64,000 nt of DNA from Gaiellasilicea sp963745775 (GCA_963745775.1 CAVUYY010000013.1:62001-126000); one strand, 5' to 3'; shown: positions 9,588 to 18,907, counted from the first letter of the stretch. Translations and numbers: made by a program. The notes: a model not told the origin generated them from the letters alone.

Positions 9588-10570
9588 TGCCGACCGTAGG
9601 CCAGGTCGGGCTCGGCTACTGGGGCAAGAACCTCGTCCGCAACTTCGACGACCTGGCGGAGCTGACCTGGCTCTGCGACGCCTCCGACGAGCTTCGCGCC
9701 CAGTTCGCGCCGCGTCATCCACAGGCGCGCGTCACCGCCGACGTCTCCGAGCTCCTCGCCGATCCCGAGCTCGAGGCGGTCGTGATCGCGACGCCGGTGC
9801 CGACGCACTACGAGCTCGCGAAGCAGGCGCTCGAGGCCGGCAAGCACGTCTTCGTCGAGAAGCCGCCCGCGATGAAGGGCGCCGAGATGGAGGAGCTCGT
9901 CGCCCTCGCCGAGGAGCGCGGGCTCGTGCTCATGCCCGGCCACCTGCTCCTGTACCACCCGGGCGTCCGGAAGCTGAAGGAGCTCGTCGAGACGGGCGAG
10001 CTCGGCGACATCCTGTGCGTCTACTCGAACCGGCAGAACCTCGGGATCATCCGCCGCGACGAGAACGCGCTCTGGTCGCTCGGCGTCCACGACCTCTCGG
10101 TGATCCTCTACCTGGTCGGCGAGGAGCCGGAGGAGGCGGTCGCGAACGGCAACGCCTTTCTCAACCCCGGCGTCGAGGACGTCGTCTTCTGCTACCTCCG
10201 CTTCCCGAGCGGGAAGATCGCGCACATGCACCTCTCCTGGCTCGACCCGCACAAGATGCGGAAGCTCACCGTGGTCGGGAACGAGAAGATGGCCGTCTTC
10301 GACGACATGGAGCTCGAGCGCAAGGTGACGATCTACGAGAAGGCGCCGTGGGAGCCGGCCGGCACCTACGGCGAGTGGCGAACGCGAACGGGCGACATCT
10401 TCAGCCCGAAGATCGCGAACGACGAGCCGCTGCGACTCGAGTGCGAGCACTTCCTGCGGCTCGTCGTGGAGGGACCGGGCGACCACCGCGAGGCGCGAGA
10501 CGGGCTCACGGTCGTGCGCGCGCTCGACCGGCTGACGGAGTCCCTCAGAAAGCCGGCAGAGCGTGGCTGA
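9587..10570 (+). CDS. wbpB: Gfo/Idh/MocA oxidoreductase, WbpB/WlbA-like
   Basis: A 327-residue NAD-dependent sugar oxidoreductase. Rossmann motif GLGYWGKNLVRNF is at the start, EKPPAMKG is the conserved EKP motif with the catalytic-type Lys, and LGVHDLSVILYL holds the family His/Asp region. In the Wbp pathway this enzyme oxidises C3 of UDP-GlcNAcA to the 3-keto sugar that is then aminated. It sits between the 6-dehydrogenase and the acetyltransferase, overlapping both by a few nucleotides, which fits that role. No PLP aminotransferase (WbpE) for the next step is in the cluster. Confidence 0.85.
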   Translation: MPTVGQVGLGYWGKNLVRNFDDLAELTWLCDASDELRAQFAPRHPQARVTADVSELLADPELEAVVIATPVPTHYELAKQALEAGKHVFVEKPPAMKGAEMEELVALAEERGLVLMPGHLLLYHPGVRKLKELVETGELGDILCVYSNRQNLGIIRRDENALWSLGVHDLSVILYLVGEEPEEAVANGNAFLNPGVEDVVFCYLRFPSGKIAHMHLSWLDPHKMRKLTVVGNEKMAVFDDMELERKVTIYEKAPWEPAGTYGEWRTRTGDIFSPKIANDEPLRLECEHFLRLVVEGPGDHREARDGLTVVRALDRLTESLRKPAERG

Positions 10571-11210
10571 GATCCACCCGACGGCGACGGTCTATCCGGG
10601 CACCGTGCTCGGCGACGGCGTCAAGGTGCTCGAGAACGCGGTCGTCGGAAAGCAGCCGACGCTCTCGCCCCGCTCGACCGCCAAGCGCGAGCCGCTGCCA
10701 CCCGCGAGCCTCGGCGACGGCACGATCGTCTCGACCGGCGCGATCGTCTTCGCCGGGACGACGGTTGGCGCCAGGGTGATCCTGGGCGACCAGTCCTGCA
10801 TCCGCGAGCGCGTCGAGATCGGGGACGACGTCGTCGTCGGTCGCGGCTCCCTCGTCGAGAACGACACGACGATCGGGGCGCTGACGAAGATCCAGGCCGA
10901 GGCCTATATCACCGCCTACTCGACGCTCGAGGACAACGTCTTCATCGCGCCGTGCGTCGTGACGACAAATGACAACTGGATGGGCCGGACCGAGGCGCGG
11001 TTCGGGAACATCAAGGGGCCGACGATCCGGCGCGGGGCACGGGTCGGCGGCGGGGCGATCCTCTGTCCGGGCGTCGAGATCGGCGAGGAGGCCTTCGTCG
11101 GCGCGGGCGCCGTCGTGACGAAGGACGTGCCGCCGCGCGCGCTCGTCGTCGGCAATCCGGCGCGAGTGCTGCGCGAGGTTCCCGACGAAGAACTGCTCGA
11201 GAACCAGTAG
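10563..11210 (+). CDS. wbpD: Hexapeptide-repeat N-acetyltransferase, WbpD/WlbB-like
   Basis: A 215-residue left-handed beta-helix acyltransferase with repeated [IV]GDxVxVG-type turns (for example RVEIGDDVVVGRG, GVEIGEEAFVGAGAVV) and a C-terminal VVGNPARVLREV. In the Wbp route it acetylates the 3-amino group of UDP-GlcNAc3NA to give UDP-GlcNAc3NAcA, the substrate for WbpI. It starts at GTG 10563, overlapping the end of wbpB by 8 nt. It is the last gene of the set, followed by the convergent protease. The family is certain; the exact acceptor is inferred from context. Confidence 0.85.
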   Translation: MAEIHPTATVYPGTVLGDGVKVLENAVVGKQPTLSPRSTAKREPLPPASLGDGTIVSTGAIVFAGTTVGARVILGDQSCIRERVEIGDDVVVGRGSLVENDTTIGALTKIQAEAYITAYSTLEDNVFIAPCVVTTNDNWMGRTEARFGNIKGPTIRRGARVGGGAILCPGVEIGEEAFVGAGAVVTKDVPPRALVVGNPARVLREVPDEELLENQ

Positions 11211-11237
11211 CGGATCGTCGCAAACCGTCGGGCTTGG

Positions 11238-12872
11238 CTACGCCTTCACGATCGTCAGCTTGTAGCGGCCGCTGCCCCGCGAGCCGAGCTTGACCTGGAC
11301 GTAGTAGATCCCTCGCGCCGGGGCTCGGTACTGAAGGTACTCCCGCGCGCCCGGCCGAGCTGACTGAACGGCCATTCGGCCGAGCGAGGCGAAGCCGTCG
11401 ATGCTCTTCGCGCCCGGCCGCCACACGATGAGGTTCGTGTCGGTGCCGGCAGGTCCGCGCACGCTGGCGTAGAACGGCTGCCCGCGCCGGAGCCGGATCG
11501 CGTAGACGTCGTTCTGGTCGTCCCAGTAGTCGAGCGTCGCCTGCAGCCGCTGCACCCGCCCCCAGACCGGCGCTGCCTGCGCGCCCAGATCGTCGTTCGG
11601 CTCCCGCGTGTCCGCGGGCGGCAGTGTTCCGGCCAGCGCGCGGAGCGCCGCGGCGACGTCGAGCCGCCCCCAGCCGGTGAGCGCGTCGCGGCGGAGCGCG
11701 CAGGCTCGGCACCCGGTCCCGGCGTTGACGTCGGCTGCCGTTCCGGTCAGGAGCGCGGTGACCTGCTCGGGCCGGAGCAACGGCCGGAGCGCGATCAGCG
11801 CAGCGGCGGCCGCGCTCACCTGCGGCGCGGCAAATGACGTGCCCTCGGCTTCCCGGTAGTCGCTCGGCCCGCAGCTCGAGTAGCCCTGCTCCGCACACTC
11901 CTTGAACGGCGCTGTGAGGGCACGCGGGAAGGTGGAGAGGAGGCTCTGGCCGGGAGCCGCGAGGTCGTTGAAGATCTTGTCCCGGTTCGAAAAGGCCGGC
12001 GAGGAGCCGTTCCGGGCGAGCGCGCTGACGCCCAGTACGTGCGGTAGCGCCGCGGGATAGCTCGCGAACGGCCAGGGCTGGGCGGGCGCGGCATCGCTGT
12101 TTCCGACCGCCGCCACGACAACGGCGCCCGTGCGCGTGGCGTAGCCGATGGCCGCCTCCTCGAGCGGCGAGTACGTGTCGCGGCTCGCATCGCGGGGATC
12201 CCTGACGCCGCCGAGGCTCATGTTGATCACGCGGGCCCCCTGGTCGACCGCCCAGCGGATCGCCCGCGCTTCCGACTCGATGTCGATCGAGCCGTCTTCG
12301 TCGACGACCTTCGCGATCAGCAGCTCGGCCGACGGCGCCATTCCCGCGACGCCCTCGGCGTTGTCGATGGTCGCGGCGATCAGGCCGGCGACGAACGTGC
12401 CGTGGCCCGTCGTGTCCTCACGAACCGACGAGCCGACGAAGCTCTTCGCCTCGACGATCCGGTCTCTGAGCTCGGGGTGGCCGGCGTCGATCCCGGAGTC
12501 GATCACCGCGACGCGGACAGGCGGCAGGAGCGGTAGCTCCGGCCAGAAATCGAAGGCGCGGTTCGCCGCCAGGTGCCACTGCTCGCGCGCGAGCGGATCG
12601 TTGGCCTCGAAGGCGGGGCGGCGACTTCCGAGCCGCTCGACGTAGGTCGCGCCGGGGAGCTGGCGGAGCCGGGGAGCGACCGCCCGCTCGACGACGACGG
12701 CGGGGAGCGGTGCAAGGCTCTCGCTCCCCGGGCCGAGGGCGCGCTGAAGCGCAGGGATCGCAGCAGGTGTGGCGACGCCGATCGCGAACCGCGCGGCGGC
12801 TGCGGGTGCCGGCAGCGCAACGGCGATCGCAAGCCCGGCGAGCGCAGCGGATGCGAGCCGGCGCGTGCTCAT
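11238..12872 (-). CDS. Secreted subtilisin-like serine protease (S8)
   Basis: A 544-residue exported protease. The signal peptide is about residues 1-27 (ASAALAGLAIAVALPAPAAA), then a short propeptide-like region. The catalytic triad motifs are VAVIDSGIDAGHPEL (Asp), GHGTFVAGL (His) and GTSFAAPQVSAAAAAL (Ser), with the oxyanion-hole Asn in AAVGNSD. The last 120 or so residues form a beta-rich tail resembling pre-peptidase C-terminal domains. The start ATG overlaps the SpoIID-like gene stop (ATGA), so the two are probably co-translated and may act together at the cell wall. The substrate is unknown. Confidence 0.9.
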   Translation of the reverse strand: MSTRRLASAALAGLAIAVALPAPAAAARFAIGVATPAAIPALQRALGPGSESLAPLPAVVVERAVAPRLRQLPGATYVERLGSRRPAFEANDPLAREQWHLAANRAFDFWPELPLLPPVRVAVIDSGIDAGHPELRDRIVEAKSFVGSSVREDTTGHGTFVAGLIAATIDNAEGVAGMAPSAELLIAKVVDEDGSIDIESEARAIRWAVDQGARVINMSLGGVRDPRDASRDTYSPLEEAAIGYATRTGAVVVAAVGNSDAAPAQPWPFASYPAALPHVLGVSALARNGSSPAFSNRDKIFNDLAAPGQSLLSTFPRALTAPFKECAEQGYSSCGPSDYREAEGTSFAAPQVSAAAAALIALRPLLRPEQVTALLTGTAADVNAGTGCRACALRRDALTGWGRLDVAAALRALAGTLPPADTREPNDDLGAQAAPVWGRVQRLQATLDYWDDQNDVYAIRLRRGQPFYASVRGPAGTDTNLIVWRPGAKSIDGFASLGRMAVQSARPGAREYLQYRAPARGIYYVQVKLGSRGSGRYKLTIVKA

Positions 12873-14489
12873 CCGAGCCGAAGCCGGGGACTCAACCCTT
12901 CGGCGAAACCACGGGCAGGAGCGACTCTGACGCGATAGACACCGGGCAAGACCTCGAGCTCGGCGAAGAAGCTCCCGACGTCGTCGACGGTCGCGTCACC
13001 GACGGGAAGCCATTCGTCGCCCTCGAGCAGCTGCACCTGGATTTTCGTTCCGGCACGGGCAGGAAGGACGGTGCCGCCGATTCCCCCGTCCTGCGCAGTC
13101 GCCTTGACGAGCGGGGCCACCGGCACCTCCAGCACCGGACCGGCAACCGTCCCGGTCGAGAGCCGGAAGCTCGTCGGCCCGACCAGCTTCGCGGTGAAGG
13201 CGAACGTGCCTCCCGCCGGCCTCGTCGCCACCTGCGTCCAGCTTCCGCCGGCCGTTCGCTGCGCGAGCACGACGTTCTTGAGGGCACCCGCGGTCGCCCG
13301 GATCGTCACCCCGCGGCCATAGGTGACGGCAACTCCCGGTCGCGTCAACGAGAGCGACACGAGTCCGGTGACCCACGTCGAGCGCAGCCCCAGGGCCGCA
13401 CGAAAGGCGCCTGCGGGCACGACCTTCGAGCCCGCCGCCGTCCTGACGGTCGCGCTGCGAACCCGGCCCGATTCGGCTCGCGCGAGCTGGAGCCCGAGCA
13501 CGGGGCCGGCGAGCGCCAGCCCCTTCCGAATCGCGGCGTCCGTCACCGGCGTCGGCCCCCAGCGGTCGACGGGAGAGAGCGCGCTGTGCGGATCGTCCGC
13601 GGCCAGGAGGTACGGAACAGCGGTTCCGAACGCCTCGGCCGCCGACACCGTGCGCCCGCCCGAGGTGGAGTGGAAGAGCGCGTCGACCGGCTTGCCGTCG
13701 TACAGGAGCACCCGGCCTGCCGTTGCCTTGATCGCCGCTGTCGCCCGCAGATCCTCGGCCGCGATCCCCCCGTACACCTGGCTTCGAACATCCGCGTAGA
13801 GGTCGAACGGCTTTCCCGCCAGCCGGTGTGCGAGCGCGTACGAGCGCGCGGCGACGGCCTGGGCCTTCAGCGCTTCTGCGGGCCAGGCTGCCGGCATCTC
13901 GCGCGGAACGACGCCGGCGAGGTAGTCCTCCAGCCCGACGACGTTGATCGCGGTCAGCTTCTTCGCCGAGACAGCGACCTCGAGCCGGCCGCGGTAGGCG
14001 ACGCGGCCAAGCTCGAGCGGCGAGCTTCCCGGGAGGAAGACGAGAGGAGCGACGAACGGGGTCGGAACGCCGTTCCGCACCACCTCGAGCTCCGGCCCGA
14101 GCTCGAGCGACCCGGCCGGATGCGCGTGGATCTTGCCGAAGACGTCGCGGATGCGAAACGGCGCCTTGGAGGAGACGGTCAGCCCCGGCCGTGCCTCGGC
14201 GAGCAGCACCCGCACCTGCGCGACCGGACGCCGGGCCGAGTGTCGCGCCCGCGTAGTAGTGGGCGAGAATCTGCTCGTGCATCCAGCCCGCGTTCGCGAA
14301 CCCGAGCGCGCCGTACTGGCTCATGCCGACCCCGTGGCCCCACCCGCGGCCACTCACGAGGAAGGTCGTCGCGGTCACGGGAGCAGGGGCGGCCGAGACG
14401 GTCCGGGCACGCGCATCCACCGCTGCCGCCCCCGCGAGCGCAGCTCCGATCAGTCCTGAAGCGATGAGAGCGAAAAGCGTGCGCCGCAT
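12869..14489 (-). CDS. SpoIID/LytB-domain cell-wall protein
   Basis: Exported protein with an N-terminal signal anchor (MRRTLFALIASGLIGAALAG), then GRGWGHGVGMSQYGALGFA and the SpoIID core EDYLAGVVPREMPAAWPAEA with LKAQAVAARSYAL. SpoIID of Bacillus is a lytic transglycosylase acting on peptide-stripped glycan; in non-sporulating actinobacteria the role is unclear, and the family link is the only basis for a wall function. The C-terminal 200 residues are beta-rich and unrecognised. The chosen start ATG 14489 has GGAGG seven bases upstream. A one-base insertion near 14218-14230 separates YYAGATLGPA from PVAQVRVLLAEARPG. Confidence 0.82.
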
Positions 14490-14618
14490 GGTGGATCCTC
14501 CGCGGCTGAGGCTAGCGCAAGGCATCTCCACGTCCGGGCTTCTTTACCGAACCTTCAACTCATCCCTGCGGCTCGTTCCAGGCGTTTTTCTCTCAGGTAG
14601 CGGGGGCACCCAGGCTCG

Positions 14619-16049
14619 ATGAGCGAGATCCTGCCCCCGCGTTATCGCCAACCGGAGCGCATCGCCCGCGGCGGGATGGGCGAGATCTACCGGGCCGAGG
14701 ACGGCGTGCTCGGACGGATCGTCGCCGTGAAGGTGCTCGCCGAGCGCTTCGCCGACGACGAGGGGATCAGGAGACGCTTCACGCACGAGGCGCTCGCAGC
14801 GGCGCGACTGTCGAACGCGCCGAACACGGTCACGATCTTCGACGTCGGCGAGCACGGGAGCCGCCCGTACATCGTGATGGAGTACCTGCCCGGAGGCTCG
14901 TTGGCCGATCGCCTCGCGGCCGAGGGCGCCCAGCAGCCCGGACGCGCGCTGGCGTGGTTGCGGCAGACAGCCGCTGCTCTCGACGCCGCCCATGCCGCCG
15001 GGATCGTCCACCGGGACGTCAAGCCGGCCAACCTGCTCCTGGACGATGCAGGGAACGTTCGCGTCGCCGATTTCGGGATCGCGAGCGCCGTCGGTCTCGA
15101 CTCCTTCACAGCCGCCGGCACCGTGCTCGGCACTGCCGGCTATCTCGCTCCCGAGCAGGCGCGCGGAGAGCAAGCGACTTCGGCAAGCGATCGCTACGCG
15201 TTCGCCGTCGTCGCCTTCGAGCTCCTCACCGGCGCGCGTCCGTTTGCGATGAACTCGCCCACAGCCGAGGCCGCAGCGCACGTCCAGGGTGAGATTCCGA
15301 ACGCCTCGGCGCTGAACGGAGAGCTGCCGGCCGAGGTCGACGACGTGCTGACCCAGGGACTCGCGAAGGAGCCCGGCGACCGATTCGCAGCGTGCGCCGA
15401 TCTCGTCCACGCGCTGCGGGAGGCGCTCGACACAGCCGCCGGCCGAACCGCGATCGGACACGTCCCTCCTGCGATCGGGCCGGCGCGGTCGCGGAACCGG
15501 CTACCGCTCGCCGTTGCAGGACTCGCCGCGCTGGCGCTCGCCGGGATCGGGTTCGCGGCGGTGCTCGGAGATGATGATCCGCAACAGAGCGCCGACACCT
15601 CGCCGCGCACGATCAAGGAAACGGTGACGCTCGAGGGCACGACGATCGTGGAGACGGTGACGACCGCGCCGGAGCCGGAGCCGACCACCCAACCCGAGCC
15701 GACCACGGAGCCCGAACCGACGACGGAGCCCCCTCCGACCGAGCCGGAGCCAACGGTGCCGAGCGGGAGCCCGTCGGCCTTGAACGACCAGGGCTTCGCG
15801 CTGATGCAGGCGGGTGAGTTCGAGCGAGCGCTTCCGCTCCTCGAGGCATCGGTCGCGGGGCTCGCGGGCTCCGGCAGCATCACCGAGGCGTATGCGAGCT
15901 ACAACCTCGCGTTCACGCGCTTCGCGCTCGGCAACTGCGACGGCGTGCTTGCTCTGCTCGATCGCTCAGAGGCGGTGCAGGGCGAACGGAAGGAGATCAC
16001 TCGGCTCCGCCGCGAGGCCGAGCGAAACTGCGGCGACGGGGACGGCTAG
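14619..16049 (+). CDS. Membrane Ser/Thr protein kinase with TPR-like outer domain
   Basis: A 476-residue PknB-type kinase. The kinase domain (about 8-265) shows the glycine loop IARGGMGEIYRAED, the VAVKVL lysine, catalytic HRDVKPANLL, DFG in ADFGIASAV, and APEQARGE. One membrane helix follows (about 290-310, LPLAVAGLAALALAGIGFAAVLG), then a stalk of Pro-Glu-Thr repeats (EPTTQPEPTTEPEPTT) encoded by a short DNA repeat near 15670-15760. A 90-residue TPR-like helical tail (LNDQGFALMQAGEFERALPLL) ends the protein. There are no PASTA domains, so the outer sensor differs from classic PknB. It is divergent from the SpoIID-like gene. Confidence 0.9.
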   Translation: MSEILPPRYRQPERIARGGMGEIYRAEDGVLGRIVAVKVLAERFADDEGIRRRFTHEALAAARLSNAPNTVTIFDVGEHGSRPYIVMEYLPGGSLADRLAAEGAQQPGRALAWLRQTAAALDAAHAAGIVHRDVKPANLLLDDAGNVRVADFGIASAVGLDSFTAAGTVLGTAGYLAPEQARGEQATSASDRYAFAVVAFELLTGARPFAMNSPTAEAAAHVQGEIPNASALNGELPAEVDDVLTQGLAKEPGDRFAACADLVHALREALDTAAGRTAIGHVPPAIGPARSRNRLPLAVAGLAALALAGIGFAAVLGDDDPQQSADTSPRTIKETVTLEGTTIVETVTTAPEPEPTTQPEPTTEPEPTTEPPPTEPEPTVPSGSPSALNDQGFALMQAGEFERALPLLEASVAGLAGSGSITEAYASYNLAFTRFALGNCDGVLALLDRSEAVQGERKEITRLRREAERNCGDGDG

Positions 16050-17050
16050 CGAACCGCCCAGGCCGATTCGACGATCGGAGCACGGCCCTTCATCGCCTCC
16101 CACCAGTCGCGATGGGCCTCGTACCAGCGCACGGTCTGCTCGAGCCCGGCCTCGAACTCGATCGTCGGCTTCCAGCCGAGCTCGGAGCGGAGCTTGGACG
16201 AATCGAGCAGGTACCGGCGATCGTGCCCCGGTCGATCCGGCACGATCGTCTTCAGGCTCTCGGGCTTTCCCGTCAGCTCCAGCACCAGCTCTGCAATCTC
16301 CCCGATGCTCTTCTCGACACCTGAACCGACGTTGTACGTCTCGCCGACCCGGCCGCGCTGGAGCACGAGCTCGATCGCGCGACAGTGGTCGAGCACGTGC
16401 AGCCATTCGCGCTTGTTCGCCGTCGACTCGTACATCGGCAGCCCGACGTCGTCGAGCGCGTTGGTGACGAAGAGCGGAATCACCTTCTCGGGAAACTGGT
16501 AGGGCCCATAGTTGTTCGAGCAGTTCGTGATCGTCACGGGGAGGCCGTATGTCTCGCTGTAGGCGCGAACCGCATGGTCGGCGCCGGCCTTCGAGGCGTT
16601 GTACGGCGTGCGCGGCTGGTAGGGCGTCTCCTCCGTGAACACCTCGTCGCTGTCGAGCGCGAGGTCGCCGTACACCTCGCACGTCGAGACGTGGTGAAAG
16701 CGCTCGACACCGTGCTGCCTCGCCGCTTCGAGCAGGATCTGAGTCCCGAGCACATTCGTGCGGAAGAACAACGTCGGATCGAGAACCGCCAGGCTGTTGT
16801 GCGACTCGGCCGCGAAGTTCACGATCGTGTCGATCTCGTGCGTTCTCAGAGTGCTGGCCGCGAGTTCCGCGTCGCCGATGTCGCCCTGGACGAAATCGAT
16901 CCGATCTCCCAGATCGGCGAGATTCCTGCGATCGCCGGCGTAGGTGAGCAGGTCGTACACGATGACGCGATCGTCAGCGTGGTTCTCGCACCAGTAGCGA
17001 GCGAAGTTCGAGCCGATGAAGCCGGCACCGCCGGTGACGAGGACGCGCAT
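16046..17050 (-). CDS. rfbB: dTDP-glucose 4,6-dehydratase
   Basis: Second step of dTDP-L-rhamnose synthesis. An extended short-chain dehydrogenase of 334 residues with NAD motif TGGAGFIGSNFARY, the conserved FAAESHNSLAV region, the TDE-equivalent STCEVYGDL, catalytic YNASKAGAD (Tyr-x3-Lys), and NCSNNYGPYQFPEKVIPL near the substrate site. It lies 142 bp downstream of the SRPBCC gene and may have its own promoter or a read-through control (see 17074-17162). It overlaps the convergent kinase by 4 nt. Confidence 0.95.
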   Translation of the reverse strand: MRVLVTGGAGFIGSNFARYWCENHADDRVIVYDLLTYAGDRRNLADLGDRIDFVQGDIGDAELAASTLRTHEIDTIVNFAAESHNSLAVLDPTLFFRTNVLGTQILLEAARQHGVERFHHVSTCEVYGDLALDSDEVFTEETPYQPRTPYNASKAGADHAVRAYSETYGLPVTITNCSNNYGPYQFPEKVIPLFVTNALDDVGLPMYESTANKREWLHVLDHCRAIELVLQRGRVGETYNVGSGVEKSIGEIAELVLELTGKPESLKTIVPDRPGHDRRYLLDSSKLRSELGWKPTIEFEAGLEQTVRWYEAHRDWWEAMKGRAPIVESAWAVR

Positions 17051-17073
17051 CGGCGCAGCCTAGCGACACGTGG

Positions 17074-17162
17074 AAGGTGCGAATCCGGCACAGATCGGTG
17101 ACACGGCGCAGCACCTTCGGTGGATAGCGTTCCGAGTGGGGGCCTCGCTCCCCCATTGGGGG
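17074..17162 (-). promoter_or_regulatory. Structured leader upstream of rfbB
   Basis: The 142-bp space before rfbB holds a 7-bp inverted repeat AAGGTGC (17074-17080) / GCACCTT (17111-17117) and, further upstream, three G5/C5 tracts: GGGGG 17138-17142, CCCCC 17150-17154, GGGGG 17158-17162. The middle tract can pair with either neighbour, giving two mutually exclusive hairpins. It could be a terminator for the SRPBCC transcript or an attenuator; this is inference from base pairing only. Confidence 0.35.
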
Positions 17163-17192
17163 CTGGTGGACCGACACGGCCTCGCGGAGGAG

Positions 17193-17663
17193 CTACCTGC
17201 GGACGAGCAGCTTCGCCCCGAGCAGCCGCGCGAGGCCGCGACCGCCGTTTCGCATCACGTGATCGTGGCTCCACCGGAACACGGGCCGCCCGAGTGGGGC
17301 GATTGCGTTCATCCACGGGATCGTCGTCTCGACCTCCCATTCGTAGGTGACCGCGGTGCCATGCCCTGCCCAGAGGCGCCAGCGACCCGTCCCGCGAAGC
17401 TGACCGTCCGCGTCGCCCTCGAGGAGAAACGGCGGCTCGACGCGGGTCGTTCGCATCCGGAACTCGATGTCGTACGGCAGCCGGCTCCGCCAGACGTAGC
17501 GGTGAACCGACCCGACCCCGTCGCCCTCGCCGTCCACGAGCCGCTCCGCAACCTTGACGCCGGGCCACCAGTCGGGCCAGTGCTCCGTCGCATGAATTGC
17601 CTCCCAGACCTGCTCGAGCGGAGCGTCGAGCCCCCAGGTCGTCAGGAACGAGTAGCGGGCCAT
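17193..17663 (-). CDS. SRPBCC (polyketide cyclase/START-fold) protein
   Basis: A 156-residue ligand-binding fold protein beginning MARYSFLTTWGLDAPLEQVWEAI, the usual SRPBCC opening, with HWPDWWPGV and a long C-terminal helix (NGGRGLARLLGAKLL). The ligand is unknown. It starts 8 bp after rfbD and lies between rfbD and rfbB, an unusual place for such a gene; it is not part of the known rhamnose pathway. Confidence 0.8.
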   Translation of the reverse strand: MARYSFLTTWGLDAPLEQVWEAIHATEHWPDWWPGVKVAERLVDGEGDGVGSVHRYVWRSRLPYDIEFRMRTTRVEPPFLLEGDADGQLRGTGRWRLWAGHGTAVTYEWEVETTIPWMNAIAPLGRPVFRWSHDHVMRNGGRGLARLLGAKLLVRR

Positions 17664-17671
17664 CGGAACCG

Positions 17672-18449
17672 CTACGCGAGCCGGTCGAGGCAGGCGCGGA
17701 GCCCCTCTCGCCAGTGCGGGAGCGTCGGCGCGTTCTTCTCGCTTCGCAGCACGGAGTAGGCCGGACGAGGCGCCGGGCGACCGAGCTCGGCGGTCGTGAT
17801 CGTCCGCACGCGGCAATCGAGTCCGGCCTCCGCGAAGATCGCCGCGGCGAACTCGGCCCACGTGCACTCGCCTGCGGCGGTGACGTGCCAGATCCCCGGT
17901 GGTCGCTCGAGCAGCTCGCGCGTCGCCGACGCCAGATGCCCGACGTACGACGGCGAGCCGCGCTGATCGTCGACCACGGCGACCTCGTCGCGCTCCGCTC
18001 CCAGCCGCAGCATCGTCCGGACGAAGTTGTGGCCCGTCGGCCCGAAGAGCCAGGAGCTGCGCACGATCCACGAGCCTTCGCCCGCCGCCGCCTCGCCGTG
18101 GAGCTTCGAGCGGCCGTAGGCAGAGATCGGATTCGGCCCGTCCGACTCCACGTACGGCTCGATGCTTGTGTCCGTCGAAGACGTAGTCCGAGGAGAAGTA
18201 GACGAGTGGCGCGCCGAGCTCGGCGACATTGGCGGTTCCCCCGACGTTGACCGCCGCGGCGCCCTGCGGATCGTCCTCCGCCCCGTCGACGTCCGTCCAG
18301 GCCGCCGCATGGAGGACGACGTCGGGCCGCTCCAGAGACGCCGGAGCTGGCAGAGCGACGTCCCACTCCGCCCGGGTCAGCGCAACGGCGTCGGGAAACT
18401 CCTCTCGAAGCGCCGTTCCGAGCTGCCCACCGGCTCCCGTGATCAGCAA
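17672..18449 (-). CDS. rfbD: dTDP-4-dehydrorhamnose reductase
   Basis: Final step of dTDP-L-rhamnose synthesis, NAD(P)H-dependent. The N-terminus LLITGAGGQLGTALREEF starts at TTG 18449; further motifs are VLHAAAWTDVDGAE, YFSSDYVFDG, catalytic YGRSKLHGE and RSSWLFGPTGHNFV. A single extra base near 18170 breaks the frame after FSSDYVFDG; removing it joins to DTSIEPYVESDGPNPISAYG. The start overlaps the rfbC stop by 7 nt. At about 258 residues after mending it is slightly shorter than most RmlD. Confidence 0.9.
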
Positions 18450-18907
18450 GCTGCGAGGTCGCGCGGCGAGAGGATCGGCGTCTGAGTGCTCCAGAGGTGC
18501 TTCACGCGTGGATCCGCCCAGCAGAGCCCGTGCTCGTCGGGATTCTCGGCGTCGTACTCCTCGGTCACGTGGTAGAGGAAAAGGCAGTCCGTCAGCGCCT
18601 CATAGCCGTGCGCGTGGATGCCCGGGATGTAGATGCCGACGGGATTGTCGTCGCCGATGTCCTCGGTGAACGTCTCGCCGCTCTCCCGGTCGAGCACGAC
18701 GACGCGCACCATCCCGTGTACGCACAGGAAGAGATCGTCCTGCCCGCGCTCGTGGAAGTGGAGCCCGCGGACGACCCCGCGTCTCGAAGAGACGAGGTTG
18801 GACTGGCGGAAGGGCTTCGGGAACGCTCCGGCGCGCATCAGCTCCGTGAACCAGCCCCGCTCGTCCTCGAACCGCCGGAGCGGGATCCTGAGGATGCCGT
18901 CGATCAA
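18443..18907 (-). CDS. rfbC: dTDP-4-dehydrorhamnose 3,5-epimerase family
   Basis: A 154-residue cupin-fold sugar epimerase with IDGILRIPLRRFEDERGWFTEL and VRGLHFHERGQDD, carrying the conserved base histidine, plus YIPGIHAHGYEAL and the late Tyr region FLYHVTEEYD. It starts at TTG 18907, whose TTGA overlaps the rfbA stop. The place between rfbA and rfbD fixes the rhamnose pathway role. It is shorter than the typical 180 residues. Confidence 0.9.
   Translation of the reverse strand: MIDGILRIPLRRFEDERGWFTELMRAGAFPKPFRQSNLVSSRRGVVRGLHFHERGQDDLFLCVHGMVRVVVLDRESGETFTEDIGDDNPVGIYIPGIHAHGYEALTDCLFLYHVTEEYDAENPDEHGLCWADPRVKHLWSTQTPILSPRDLAAC

Noticed and set aside
15660..15770. Possible tandem repeat or CRISPR-like array
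   Set aside because: The repeat is a Pro-Glu-Thr codon pattern inside the kinase stalk, with no spacers or regular unit.
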